DNA from: Vitis vinifera
Taxonomy: Eukaryota; Streptophyta; Magnoliopsida; Vitales; Vitaceae
Reading direction: 5' to 3'
DNA length: 64,000 nt
NCBI RefSeq assembly: GCF_030704535.1
Contig: NC_081812.1
Location: 3,245,501 to 3,309,500 of the forward strand
Shown here: in pieces, positions 36,585-46,984 of the stretch
Position numbering within the stretch: the first letter of the stretch is position 1
Layout: every line of letters begins with the position of its first letter
Notes under the pieces: generated by a model
Seen by the model: the letters and a program-made list of their open reading frames with translations, nothing else
Told to the model about the DNA's origin: nothing
Database searches by the model: none
Program-made: the position numbers and the translations under genes

Positions 36585-38681
36585 AATAAAACACTTGAAA
36601 ATTTGAAGTGAGCTGCTAATGGAGTACTCACTGATTTTAACCCTTGCATTCTAAAGCATTCCAACACTTTCTCAATGTACTTTTTCTGTGATAAATATAA
36701 TTTCCTCGCTTCTCGGTTTTTATGAATCTCCATACCCAATATTTTCTTTGCTGCTCCAAGGTCTTTCATTTCGAACTCTCCTTGAAGTTGAGTTTTCAAC
36801 CTGTTATCTTAGAGATATTCTTGCATGCAATTAAGATGTCATCAACATATAACAATAAATAAATAAATAAAAGAATCATCAAACAATTCCTTGTGATAAA
36901 CACAATTATCATACTCACTCCTATGGTAGCCATTACAAATCATAAAAGTGTCAAACCTTTTATACCACTACCTAAGAGATTGCTTCAAACCATAAAGAGA
37001 TTTCTTCAACAAATAAACATGGTCTTCCTTTCCTAAAGTAACGAATTCCTTAGGTTGATGCATATAAATCCGTTCTTCCAACTCACCATGTGAAAAAAAC
37101 AATCTTGACATCAAACTGTTTTAACTCTAAATCAAATAAAGTAACCATAACAAGTAACACCCTAATTGAGTTATGCTTCACAGCTAGAGAAAACACTTCA
37201 TTGAAGTCTACACCTTTCTTTTGTGTGTAGCCTTTTATCCACTAAGCGTTCTTTGAACCTAGCATCTTCTACTCCTGTAATTCCTTCATTTCTTTTGAAT
37301 GCCCATTTGCAACCAACAATCTTTGATTTTTCGATTTCTCAACTAGTTGCTAGATATGGTTTTTTTTAAAGAGATTCAATCTCCTCATTCATAGCAACAA
37401 TCCATTGTTTAGACTCTTTACTAGTGATGGCTTTATGATAAGTATGGGGTTATTCTTTTTCAATGCTCTCTACCACACTAAGTGCATAAGCAACCAAATC
37501 TACATAAGCATACCTTTGTGGTGGTTTAATATGCCTCCTTGTTCTATCTTTGGCCAAACAATATTGTTGCTCTTGTGGTGCATTTTCTTTATCATCAAGA
37601 TGTTGTACTTCTTCCTCCTTTGGCTTTATTGAAATCATTTTTTCTATAGTTTTTGAAGCTTTAGAACAAACTACACATTTTCTCTCACACTAGGGTCATT
37701 TCCATACATGAAGTTGCTTCTTCCTAGGACTTCACATTGTTAACTCATTAAAAGTCACATTCCTACTAATAAAATTTTTTGAGAATTTTGAATCTGGGCA
37801 CCATAATCTATACCTTTTCACCCTATTTGCATATCCTAATAATATGCACTTCTTTGCCCTTGGTTCCAACTCACCTTCATTCACATGAGTATAAACTAGA
37901 CAACAAAAAAATTCTTAAATTAACATAATTAGAAGGGGAACCAAACCATACCTCTTTAGGAGTCTTACAACTAATAATAATTGAAGGAGATATATTCGCA
38001 AGATAATAAGCTAAATTTACCATTTCAACCCAAAATTCCTTTAACAACTTTGCATTTGAAAGCATGCACCGCACTTTCTCTAAAATAGTTCTATTTATTC
38101 GTTTTGCAACACCCTTTTGCTATGGAGTATGCCTAATTGTGTGATGTCTCATAATACCTTCATTTTTGCAAAACTTATTGAACTATTTATCATAGAATTC
38201 CATGTCATTGCCAGTTCTCAAGCTCTTGATCTTTTTTCTAATATGCCTCTTAATTATATTTTTCCATTGCTTGAACTTCCCAAAGACATCACTCTTATGT
38301 TTCAAGATATATACCTAAACCTTTCTAAAGTAATCATTAATAAAGGTTAACATATATTTTCCACCACCATGTGATACAACTTGAGAAGGGCCTCAAAGAT
38401 CCGAATGGATACAATCCAAAGTACCTTTAGTTCTATGAGTACCTACACTGAATTTCACTTTGTGTTGTTTCCTGAACACACAATGCTCACAAAAAGCTTA
38501 TTCTCCCAATTCTTTAACCATCAAGCAAACCTTTGCTCAAAATCATCAACCCTCTCTCACTCATATGTCCATATCACATATGCCATAATCTAGTAGTCTT
38601 TGAAATTGATTTTAAGGTTGAAAATACAGTTGCACTTGTAACTGTGCTACCTTATAATGTATAAAGACCATTAATTTTCTT
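36585..38681 (-). pseudogene. Copia integrase-RT remnant
   Basis: From right to left on the minus strand: GAG-pre-integrase and integrase remnants with stops (about 38100-38680), the integrase C-terminal side KEFWVEMVNLAYYLANISPS with KTPKEVWFGSP (37877-38074), the linker RTRRHIKPPQRYAYVDLVAY (37450-37638), a badly broken RT with LLYVDDILIA-like remains (about 36840), and the RT end EFEMKDLGAAKKILGMEIHK followed by KKYIEKVLECFRM and KSVSTPLAAHFKFS (36557-36799). The hAT element begins directly after this point. Confidence 0.82.
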
Positions 38682-39775
38682 TCATTTCATCACAACAAGA
38701 GCACCATTTAAAATTCTCAAAACTCCACCTTCAGACTTATATGTGCATCCATTAGAGTCAGGTGTCCCTAAAGAAATCAAAATTGTCTTCAACTCTAGAA
38801 CATGCCTTGCATCAATTAATGTCCTTACAATGCCATCATGCATCTTAATTTGAATTGTGTTTATCTCAACAACCTTATAGACTACATCATTTCCCATGAG
38901 AATATTCCCACCATCTATAGGTTGATAGATATTGAACCAATCCCTATTGGAAGATAGATGATAGGAACACTTTGAATTAGTAATCCATTCATCACCTGAG
39001 TTATTAACAGTAACTAAAAGAGCATCTGCAATATTTGAATTTTCTTCTGCAACTGCTATATCACCAAAATTAGAAGTTTTCTTCTTCTTTTTTTCTTTAT
39101 GGTCTGGATAATTTTTTACAAAGTTTCCTTCTTTATTGCACTTTAAACACTTGTTATTTCCCATAGACTTTGATTTAGATCTAGATCAACCTTTTCTACC
39201 ACTATTTTTCTTTCTTATTCTCCCTCTAGCCACTAAAACTTTCATCAAGTCATCTTTTCTACTCTTAGACACCCTATTCTTCAACTCATTTAAGTTCAAG
39301 GCTATTTTAACATCCTTTATGGAGAGAGTATCTCTACCATACATCAATTCTAACATCAATATTCCTCAAATCCATAATAGTTTTATTAAATTCATTAAGG
39401 TGGTTTTTACTGGACGTACTTTTTTTCATCTAGAGAGTAAACAACTGATTCTTTAAATACAAGTGATTTGTAAGAGACTTTGTCATTTAGACTTTCTAAC
39501 TTCGATCATAACTTACCAGTCGTATCTTCTTCTACAACCTCATGAAGCACCTCATTACCCAAGTACAATAGAATAACATTGTGCACTTTCTCCATAAGTT
39601 CATTCTTCTCTTATCAGACATTGTTGTTGGTAGAACTTCTTTACCTTTCAATGCTTTGGATAACCACTATTAAACCAATAAGGCATGCATCGTAACACAC
39701 CACAAATTGAAATTGTATCTTCCATCAAACTTCTCAACCTTAAACTTTGCCGTCATTCTAGGTCTAACAACCTAA
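38682..39775 (-). pseudogene. Copia gag-protease remnant
   Basis: The right half (39165-39775) is a decayed UBN2-type gag with stops (KLESLNDKVSYKSLV, KVTLMNLIKLLWI-like frames). The left half is open from 39164: a zinc knuckle region CLKCNKEGNFVKNYPDHK (His replaced by Asn, final Cys lost) and a protease-type segment DEWITNSKCSYHLSSNRDWF, in which the usual catalytic Asp-Ser-Gly/Ala is Asn-Ser-Lys. Both key sites are mutated. Confidence 0.82.
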
Positions 39776-39787
39776 GCTCTAATACCA
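39776..39787 (-). promoter_or_regulatory. Primer-binding site of minus-strand copia
   Basis: The complement reads TGGTATTAGAGC, one base off the canonical initiator-Met primer site. It is three bases from the LTR, confirming the minus orientation. Confidence 0.85.
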
Positions 39788-39790
39788 ATT

Positions 39791-40223
39791 TGTTGTGAAA
39801 AACAACAACAAAATATAATAATAGGGAAAAATAATAAAATGATGAAAACAAAACACACAATGATTTATGTGGTTTGACCTCAAACCTACATCTATGGGCG
39901 AAAACAAAGAAGAGCCTCCATTATTATTGAAGGAGATTACAACCTTAGAGCCCTCAAATCTCAAAGCCTCAATTTATATTCAAAAAGAAACTCTCACTAT
40001 TTTGTTCAAAATCTTTTTCTTTTTTTTTCTAATTACAAAGGAAGATTCCATATAGGAAACTAAGTGTATAATTGTCAAAGATGCCTTTTCCTAAAAGAAG
40101 TTCTTATAATAAGATATTTCCTTTATAATAATAGGAAACCTACTTACAAGAATATCTTTTATTAGGAAACTATCAATAACTTTCCAATTGACTCAAAAAT
40201 AAAATTTGAGACACTTTCCAACA
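39791..40223 (-). repeat. 5' LTR (minus) of copia element
   Basis: 433 bp with perfect TGTTG/CAACA inverted tips. It aligns with 19087-19524. Confidence 0.87.
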
Positions 40224-41199
40224 TACATGTATGAACTTTTAATATGTAGGTTTTTTTAAATGTCGTGAGGACCCTTGGACCCAAAGTGGATAACATTTGT
40301 ACAGGTAGGAGAAGGCCATTACATGTTTGAAATCTATTAGGATGAATAATTTGAAAGAATTAAATTCATATTCCTTGCAAAAAATTAAGTGTTGACAAGG
40401 TTTTCAAAAATAAATTTTAAAATATAGGAAATCACTTGAAATGATGATTCTTTTGTTAGCACTTACTAGATGCTTCCTGCAATAATCACTTCTTTATTAT
40501 TGTTGTTGTTGTTGTTGTTATAATATAAACATTGTTAAAAACATTATATAAAATATATTTTTATTCATATCTAATACTAACAAATATATTTTTGAAAAAC
40601 ATTTTTCAATAAAAGTGTTACTATAACAACAACATCACATGCTATTTAAACAAGACCACAAATACAAATCATTCATCCAAAATCATTAACCAATTTTCCA
40701 TTTTTACCATAAGTAAACAATCAAAAAATTATTCCTCTCATGTATAAATGTTTGAACTTACCTCTATTGTGTGTCTTTTTCTCTACAACAATCTTAGCTA
40801 CAAAATTTGGTTAAGCTACAAGATCTTTTAATGAAAAATGGTGAGGTTGATGAAATTCACGTAACCTTTGCTTTCTCCTTTTTTTTTTTTTTTTGGCTTT
40901 TCATGTTCTATATACCACCACTTAACATAGAAGTATTTTATAGAAATTCACATAAAATCCTTCTTTGATTCTTAAGTGGCTAATAATAATTTTATACACA
41001 ATCCAATGACACAACTTATCTTCTTGTCTATCGCAACTCCATTGGTTGCCATCAATGATAAAATCAAAATAAAATATTAAAAATACATTAAAATAAAAAC
41101 AAATTAATAATTAATAATGTAAAAATAAAATATTCTTGATAAAAAACATCTAGGAAAAAATGATAAATGTATATTAATGAATATATATATATAAGGTAT
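40224..41199. other. Intergenic, no gene seen
   Basis: AT-rich DNA with a short (TTG)n run near 40499-40519 and poly-T near 40879-40895. I see no coding frame. Confidence 0.45.
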
Positions 41200-41910
41200 T
41201 GAATTGCAATTGACTCTCTATAACAAGATATTGAGTCAATTTTAGAATTTGATTATGAGGGAGCCAAAAGTCTTATGGGTTCCAATGGTCCTTGTTTAGA
41301 GCTCATATTCCTTGATGACACAATTTATGAGGGTTGGATGAGTTTTTAATTCACTTTTGTATATAAGGACATTTTGATAATTATGCAATGTTGCAAAGGG
41401 ATAAGTGAGTGGTATCTCAGACTATGCTAATTGATTAATTAGGGTCATGTATAGTTAATTAATTAATTAGCAACCTTTTTGGGCTATATTAAATGACCTA
41501 AGCCGATGATGGGCTTAAGTCACTTATGCCTAGCAGGAAGCTTATAAATACCCCTTTAGGGGTTGAAGTTTCTATTTCTTGCCATTTTCTCCCTATAGTC
41601 TAGAGAAAACCCTAATCTCCACCATCTCAATGTCTAAACACGAGAAAGAGTCATTAGGTGAAAGATCATGGTGTTTACGAGATCCATTATGACTTTGGAG
41701 TTATCTATATCAATTGAAATCGATCCGTGAACATATGGATAAAAGGTATGTGACTTTATTTTCTAAATTCGTGATTTATGTGGTATCAATATTGATTTTT
41801 AAATATCTAGTTCTCCGTTGCGCTAGATTTAGAGAGCCTAGGATAGATTTTCATACACCCTATGAGATCCAAGGCATGGGAATGGAGTGATCTAGGGTTC
41901 CCTACAATAA
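41200..41910 (+). repeat. LTR-like / promoter-like solitary segment
   Basis: A stretch of higher complexity holds a TATA box (CTTATAAATA, 41541-41550), a transcript-like leader (AAAACCCTAATCTCC), a donor-like AAAAGGTATGTG (about 41743) and an end resembling an LTR leader (ATCTAGGGTTCCCTACAA). No partner copy exists in the window, so this could equally be a decayed promoter plus first exon. Confidence 0.3.
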
Positions 41911-42185
41911 TTATTCCGATAGAAACTTCATAATAACTTATCCTATTAAATACTATAAAAATCCCTAACTTTTTAGTAATTCCTTAATGAATAAAATATT
42001 TTATATGAAAAAGCTTTCAAAAATGTTTATTTCCTTAAAAGAAATTAAACGATCCATTTTAGAAAGTATTTTCAAAATATTTTATATCTTTATTAAATTA
42101 CTAAAAGTTTCCAAAAATATTTTGACTATTTTAAGTACTCTAAGGTGGCTTCAACATGACTATTTTTATCTTTATTAGATAACAA
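41911..42185. other. Intergenic, no gene seen
   Basis: AT-rich spacer. The only frame (41987-42178) is Lys/Ile/Phe-rich low-complexity with no family signal. Confidence 0.4.
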
Positions 42186-42361
42186 AGTTTTGAGCAATTG
42201 AGTTATTTGGGCTGATATTAAATCAGTTGTCCAAAAGTTGCTGGTGATATATACATGGACTTGATCATTTAATTGTTTGTTTGTTTATGTGAGAATAAAC
42301 AATTAAGGTTGAACTTCCTCTAAATTGGCTTCTACATGACTATTTATCATGTTTAACAGTT

Positions 42362-42392
<31 letters not shown>

Positions 42393-42760
42393 CGGGGACT
42401 TCATCAACATGTTTGATGGTTGGATTGTTTGTTTGATCATGTGAGAACAAACAATTAAGGTTGAAATTCCTATAAGGTGGGTTTTGAACAATTGGGCAGT
42501 TTGGGCAATTGAGTTGTTGGGCCAATATTAAATCAATCGTCCAAACATTGTTGGTGCTAACAATTGAGCTCTTTGGGCAATTCAGTTGCTTGGGCCAATA
42601 TTAAATCAATTGTCAAAAAGTTTGTTTGGGCCAATATTAAATCAACTGTCCAAAAGTTGTTGGTGCTAACAATTGAGCTGCTTGGGCAATTGAGTTGCTT
42701 GGCCCAAAAATAAATCAATTGTCCAAAAGTTGTTGGTGCTATAATACTATAAATATACCA
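42186..42760. repeat. Direct repeats with GGGCAATTGAGTTGCTTGGGC core
   Basis: Five imperfect copies of a block reading CAATTGAG…TTGGGCCAATATTAAATCA…TGTCCAAAAGTTGTTGGTG occur: one near 42191-42250 and four nearly contiguous from 42486 to 42750, with periods of about 45-75 bp. Between them, a second sequence (GGTTGAA..TTCCT and CATGTTT…TGGTTGGATTG) is also duplicated around 42305 and 42458. An (AT)n tract lies at 42364-42392. Confidence 0.7.
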
Positions 42761-43204
42761 ACTAGGTGTAATTTGAGCAATTGTTTATCAACTCAAGACT
42801 ATCAAGGATACTCTTGATATTTGTTCTTCCCATGAAGGAAGTATAGGTAAAACAATGTCAGATTAGTTTTTGTGCTAGGATATGTTACTAGTAGTTTATG
42901 AGGGGTTCTATCCTAAAATAATAAGGCTTTCATTTATAGTACTTTCTTGGTTGCTAAAATTTTTTAGTACAAACACCTTCACTCATTTGACTAAACCCGA
43001 AAGAGATATGTTGTCACGAATTTTATTTTATGAAAATATTATTTATTTTCGTTTTAAAATTAAATTTTATTGTTAAAAATAAATTCCTCGATAACAACAA
43101 ATTCACAACAAATAATTTTCTATATATAGAAAAAAATCTTCTACCACAAAATACTTTTTTTAAATCAGAAATTAATTTATGGCAAAAACCCCCATATTTG
43201 TTGT
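42761..43204. other. Intergenic, no gene seen
   Basis: AT-rich, no feature identified. Confidence 0.4.
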
Positions 43205-43530
43205 AGTGTTAGAATAAAACTAAATCAAAATTTGAAAGTTTGTGTTTTATTTTTAATTAAAATAAATCAATTAAAATTAAAATTTTACCATTAAAAACAG
43301 TCTCATAGTTTCATAATTATAGGGGGTAATTTTATCTATATATGTCTATCAACTTTATAATATATTGGGTCAATTATCAATTTTTACTGGCACTAAAACA
43401 CAATTGTCAAAAATGTGAGCAGCCAAAAAAGGTGATTCAACTATGTTGAAAAGTTGGTAGTGCAAATGAGTAGTCAAAAATGCTGATTTGAAATTCATTT
43501 TCAATTGTATTGGACCGTCCTAGATGGTGA
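43205..43530. repeat. Promoter-side duplicate block, distal copy
   Basis: It resembles 44470-44755 in order and spacing of several blocks: AAAGTTTGTGTT, AATTAAAATTAAA, a CATAGTT.C…ATAGGGG..TAATTTT stretch, GTCAAAAA.G..GATT and TTGAAATT..TTTTCAA. The similarity is moderate with indels. Confidence 0.5.
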
Positions 43531-43794
43531 CAAATGTGGATAATGATCACAATACAGTAGACAAAATAAATGTCACGTCATCAAGCAATCTTGAAAGTTA
43601 AGAAAAAAAATTTCCAAAGATATTTTACCACTCATTCCATCTCAAACCGTAAATTAATTTATTTAAGAAGTTGTGAAAATTAGTTAAACTATTTACAATT
43701 CCTCCAAGAATAATTCTAGTTAAAGGGTATTTGATCTTCAACATTTTTTATTGGAACAACTTTAACAAAAATATTTTTAAGAAAATTTAGCGTA

Positions 43795-44450
43795 GTAGCA
43801 TGGTTGATAGTAATTTCAAGAAGTATTTATTATTTTTTTAATATTTAAACTTTTTTATTTTTTAAGTATTAAAAGGGATAAAAACATTTTTTAAAATCAT
43901 TGTCAAATAAATTCTAAATTGCATTTGATAGTAATTTTAGGAAGTATTTTTAATCTTTTTAACACTTAAAATTTTTATCTTTCAAATACCAAAAAAACTA
44001 GAAACACTTCCTAAAATTATCGCAAAATACACTCTTAAAATACGTTTGACAATGATTCTAGGAAGTGTTTATAACACTTGAAAATTTTTATCTTTCAAGT
44101 ATTAAAAATGTTAAAAACGCTTTCTAGAATCACTCTCAAATGTACTTTTAGAGTGTATTTAACAGTGATTCTTGAAAGTATTTATAATATTTTTAATACT
44201 TGTAAGATAAAGTGTGGTTAACAGTAATTCTTAAGTTTGAAAGCATTTCTAGTATTTTTAATACTTACAATATAAAATTTTTCAAGCATTAGAAGGTGAG
44301 AAGCGCTTTCTTAAATCATTATCAAACAGACTCTTAAAGTCCGTTTGATAGTAATTTTAAAAAGGACTTATAATATTTTTAACACTTGAAAAATTTTATT
44401 ATTCAAGTGTTACAAAGATTATAAACATTTTCTAAAAAAATTTCGATCTT
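43795..44450. repeat. Tandem array of hairpin (MITE-like) units
   Basis: About six units begin near 43803, 43924, 44042, 44154, 44214 and 44341. Each has an arm like TTTGATAGTAATTCTAGGAAGT, an AT-rich centre with AACACTTGAAAATTTTTAT.TTTCAAGTATTAAAAA, and a complementary arm (ACTTCCTAAAATTAT.GCAAA). Whole units fold as long imperfect hairpins. No ORF. Confidence 0.7.
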
Positions 44451-44469
44451 TATAACTTTGACACTATCC

Positions 44470-44755
44470 AAACCTTATCTCCAACTTAAAATAAAATTAA
44501 ATAAAAAAGTTTGTGTTAAAATTTTAATTAAAAATAAATTCTTCCATTAAAATTAAACAGTACATAGTTCCGTAAGAATAGGGGTAATTTTGTTCATGTA
44601 CATCTTCATAGACTTCAAACCAATTTTATACCATCAATTTCTAAAGATCTTAAGATACAACATGAAATAACATATTGACAAGTTTATGGTCAAAAAAGAC
44701 GATTGCCAACCCATCTTGAAATTGGTTTTCAACGTGACTAGATGTTCCAATTAAC
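44470..44755. repeat. Promoter-side duplicate block, proximal copy
   Basis: Counterpart of 43205-43530, lying about 180-470 bp upstream of the CYP71 start codon, on the other side of the hairpin array. Confidence 0.5.
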
Positions 44756-44869
44756 ATATGTTCTGCCTTAGGATTTCAAGATATTTTGCTCATTTTCGAA
44801 GGAATGATGGGGACTCAGAGGGTTGGCGAACGCAGTCGAGAAGAAAAAAATAGTGGTTAATTTGAAATG

Positions 44870-44877
44870 TTTATAAA
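44870..44877 (+). promoter_or_regulatory. TATA box of CYP71 gene
   Basis: TTTATAAA lies 60 bp before the start codon. With a start site expected about 30 bp downstream, the short upstream ATG at 44888 (seven codons) would fall just outside the transcript. Confidence 0.55.
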
Positions 44878-44936
44878 GTGACCAAAGATGGCGCTTGTGC
44901 TGAGAAACTAACAGCATCAACTTCACTGCTTTCTCC

Positions 44937-46529
44937 ATGGAGTTTCCCTCTTCTTTCCTCTTTCCCTTTCTTCTCTTTCTATTTATCCTATTCAAAGTAA
45001 GTAAGAAATCCAAACCCCAAATCTCTATTCCAAAGCGGCCTCCAGGACCATGGAAGCTACCCCTGATTGGAAACTTGCACCAACTTGTTGGTTCACTTCC
45101 TCATCACTCACTGAGGGACTTGGCAAAGAAATATGGACCTCTCATGCACCTACAACTTGGCCAAGTCTCCATGCTTGTAGTCTCATCGCCAGAGATTGCC
45201 AAAGAGGTTATGAAAACCCATGACATCAACTTTGCCCAAAGGCCCCATCTTCTTGCTACCAGGATCGTATCTTATGATTCTACTGACGTCGCTTTTTCTC
45301 CATATGGTGATTACTGGAGGCAACTCCGGAAAATCTGTGTGGTCGAACTTCTCAGTGCCAAGCGTGTTAAATCATTCCAGGTGATTAGGAAGGAGGAGGT
45401 TTCAAAACTCATCAGAATCATCAACTCTAGTTCAAGATTTCCAATCAATCTGAGGGACAGAATTTCGGCTTTTACTTATTCGGCAATCTCAAGAGCGGCA
45501 CTGGGGAAAGAATGCAAAGACCATGACCCATTGACAGCGGCTTTTGGGGAAAGCACAAAGCTGGCATCAGGTTTCTGTCTTGCCGATTTGTACCCTTCTG
45601 TTAAATGGATTCCCCTGGTCAGCGGAGTGAGGCATAAACTTGAGAAGGTGCAGCAGAGGATTGATGGAATACTTCAGATTGTTGTCGATGAGCACAGAGA
45701 GAGAATGAAAACAACAACAGGCAAGCTAGAAGAAGAGAAAGACTTGGTTGATGTGCTTTTAAAGCTTCAACAGGATGGTGACCTTGAACTTCCCTTAACC
45801 GACGACAATATTAAAGCAGTCATCTTGGTTAGTACTCTTGCCTTGACGCCTTTTGATTTTATTTTGTTAAAATCACTGATCCATAGTTCATTCATTGTTT
45901 TTCAGGACATTTTCGGTGGGGGAGGGGATACAGTATCGACAGCAGTGGAGTGGACAATGGCGGAAATGATGAAAAACCCTGAAGTCATGAAGAAGGCACA
46001 AGCTGAGGTAAGGCGGGTCTTTGATGGAAAAGGGAATGTGGATGAAGCGGGTATTGATGAATTGAAATTCTTAAAAGCGGTAATCTCTGAAACCTTGAGG
46101 CTACACCCTCCTTTCCCATTGTTGCTTCCAAGGGAATGTAGGGAGAAGTGTAAGATTAATGGATATGAGGTACCTGTGAAGACCAGAGTGGTCATTAATG
46201 CATGGGCAATTGGACGGTACCCCGATTGTTGGAGTGAAGCTGAGAGATTTTACCCAGAGAGATTCCTTGATAGTTCAATTGATTACAAGGGTGCTGATTT
46301 TGGGTTTATTCCGTTTGGTAGTGGAAGGAGGATATGTCCAGGCATACTGTTTGGCATACCTGTGATTGAGCTGCCACTAGCCCAGTTGCTGTTCCATTTT
46401 GACTGGAAACTTCCCAATGGAATGAGGCCTGAGGATCTAGACATGACTGAGGTTCATGGGTTAGCAGTTAGAAAAAAACATAATCTGCACTTAATTCCCA
46501 TTCCTTATAGTCCATTGACTGTTGGGTGA
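44937..46529 (+). CDS. CYP71-family cytochrome P450 (exons 44937-45827, 45906-46529)
   Basis: A microsomal haem monooxygenase of the plant CYP71 clade, closest in style to CYP71D/CYP71BE enzymes that oxidise terpenoids. The substrate cannot be read from sequence. Spliced length is 504 residues, normal for the family. Residues 2-19 are the hydrophobic ER anchor, followed by the basic stretch KVSKKSKP and hinge PPGP (35-38). The I-helix oxygen motif is GGGGDT (301-306; AGT/SET is commoner). ExxR is ETLR (359-362), the PERF motif is 414-417, and the haem loop FGSGRRICPG (434-443) has ligand Cys441. The intron 45828-45905 is GT-AG, sits at the conserved CYP71 position just before DIFGGGGDT, is 78 bp long and contains no stop, so the unspliced frame is also open (530 residues). 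The gene ends in TGA, with AATAAA at 46679. It looks intact; a related broken copy lies at 9081-17593. Confidence 0.93.
   Translation: MEFPSSFLFPFLLFLFILFKVSKKSKPQISIPKRPPGPWKLPLIGNLHQLVGSLPHHSLRDLAKKYGPLMHLQLGQVSMLVVSSPEIAKEVMKTHDINFAQRPHLLATRIVSYDSTDVAFSPYGDYWRQLRKICVVELLSAKRVKSFQVIRKEEVSKLIRIINSSSRFPINLRDRISAFTYSAISRAALGKECKDHDPLTAAFGESTKLASGFCLADLYPSVKWIPLVSGVRHKLEKVQQRIDGILQIVVDEHRERMKTTTGKLEEEKDLVDVLLKLQQDGDLELPLTDDNIKAVILVSTLALTPFDFILLKSLIHSSFIVFQDIFGGGGDTVSTAVEWTMAEMMKNPEVMKKAQAEVRRVFDGKGNVDEAGIDELKFLKAVISETLRLHPPFPLLLPRECREKCKINGYEVPVKTRVVINAWAIGRYPDCWSEAERFYPERFLDSSIDYKGADFGFIPFGSGRRICPGILFGIPVIELPLAQLLFHFDWKLPNGMRPEDLDMTEVHGLAVRKKHNLHLIPIPYSPLTVG
45828..45905 (+). other. In-frame, stop-free 78-bp intron of CYP71
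   Basis: GTTAGT…TTTTTCAG between AVIL and DIFGGGG. It would add 26 mostly hydrophobic residues if retained. The pseudogene copy has a 240-bp intron at the same place with the same GTTAGTACT donor. Confidence 0.85.
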
Positions 46530-46678
46530 GACCACCCAGAAGAAGGATTCCTACTCCGCACTAAGTTTATATTAAAAATGCTCCAGAAGCCGCTGTGATG
46601 TAATGCAGTAATGCTGCAGAGGTTGTTTCCTGCATCTTTCAACTTTTTCTAGAATATTTAATAATGTAAACTGTGTTC

Positions 46679-46684
46679 AATAAA
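46679..46684 (+). terminator. Polyadenylation signal of CYP71 gene
   Basis: AATAAA in CAATAAACAATAATAA, about 150 bp after the stop codon, is the only good signal in the 3' flank. Confidence 0.5.
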
Positions 46685-46984
46685 CAATAATAATTCAGAG
46701 GCTAAGTTTTCTATATCTATATGTAAATGACATCTTATAGCACAGTGTATTTTTGTCATAGGATTTATTGAGATCATATAAAAATATGAATGGACAGCAT
46801 TAATGAACATATTGACCCTACTAAAGGTGGCTTTCTTCTCCATCTCTAGCTCATTGCCACGTGCACACAAAGATAGTGGGGTTTCTACAAAAGTACATGA
46901 TTTTTTAAAATTATTTATTAAAATATTGTTGTCCCCAAAATATTTCTAAAACTAGGGCAATTTACCCTAAGTGGGATTCCACGT

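Larger units (their letters stand above)
19087..40223 (-). mobile_element. Minus-strand copia element, expanded by three nested insertions
   Basis: The two LTRs (19087-19524 and 39791-40223) are about 434 bp and clearly homologous. The primer site (39776-39787) and gag lie at the right and the polypurine tract at the left, so the element reads on the minus strand. After removing a MITE (19673-19956), a CACTA transposon (20153-32619) and an hAT element (about 33039-36584), the remaining 4.8 kb reads gag, protease, integrase, RT, RNase H with many stops. No matching 5-bp target duplication was found (left flank A-rich, right TACAT), so one edge may be eroded. Confidence 0.88.

Noticed and set aside
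41987..42178. 63-codon Lys/Ile-rich ORF
   Set aside because: It is an AT-rich chance frame without start context or family signal.
42303..42525. Overlapping frames rich in Tyr-Ile repeats
   Set aside because: They are produced by the (AT)n microsatellite at 42364-42392.
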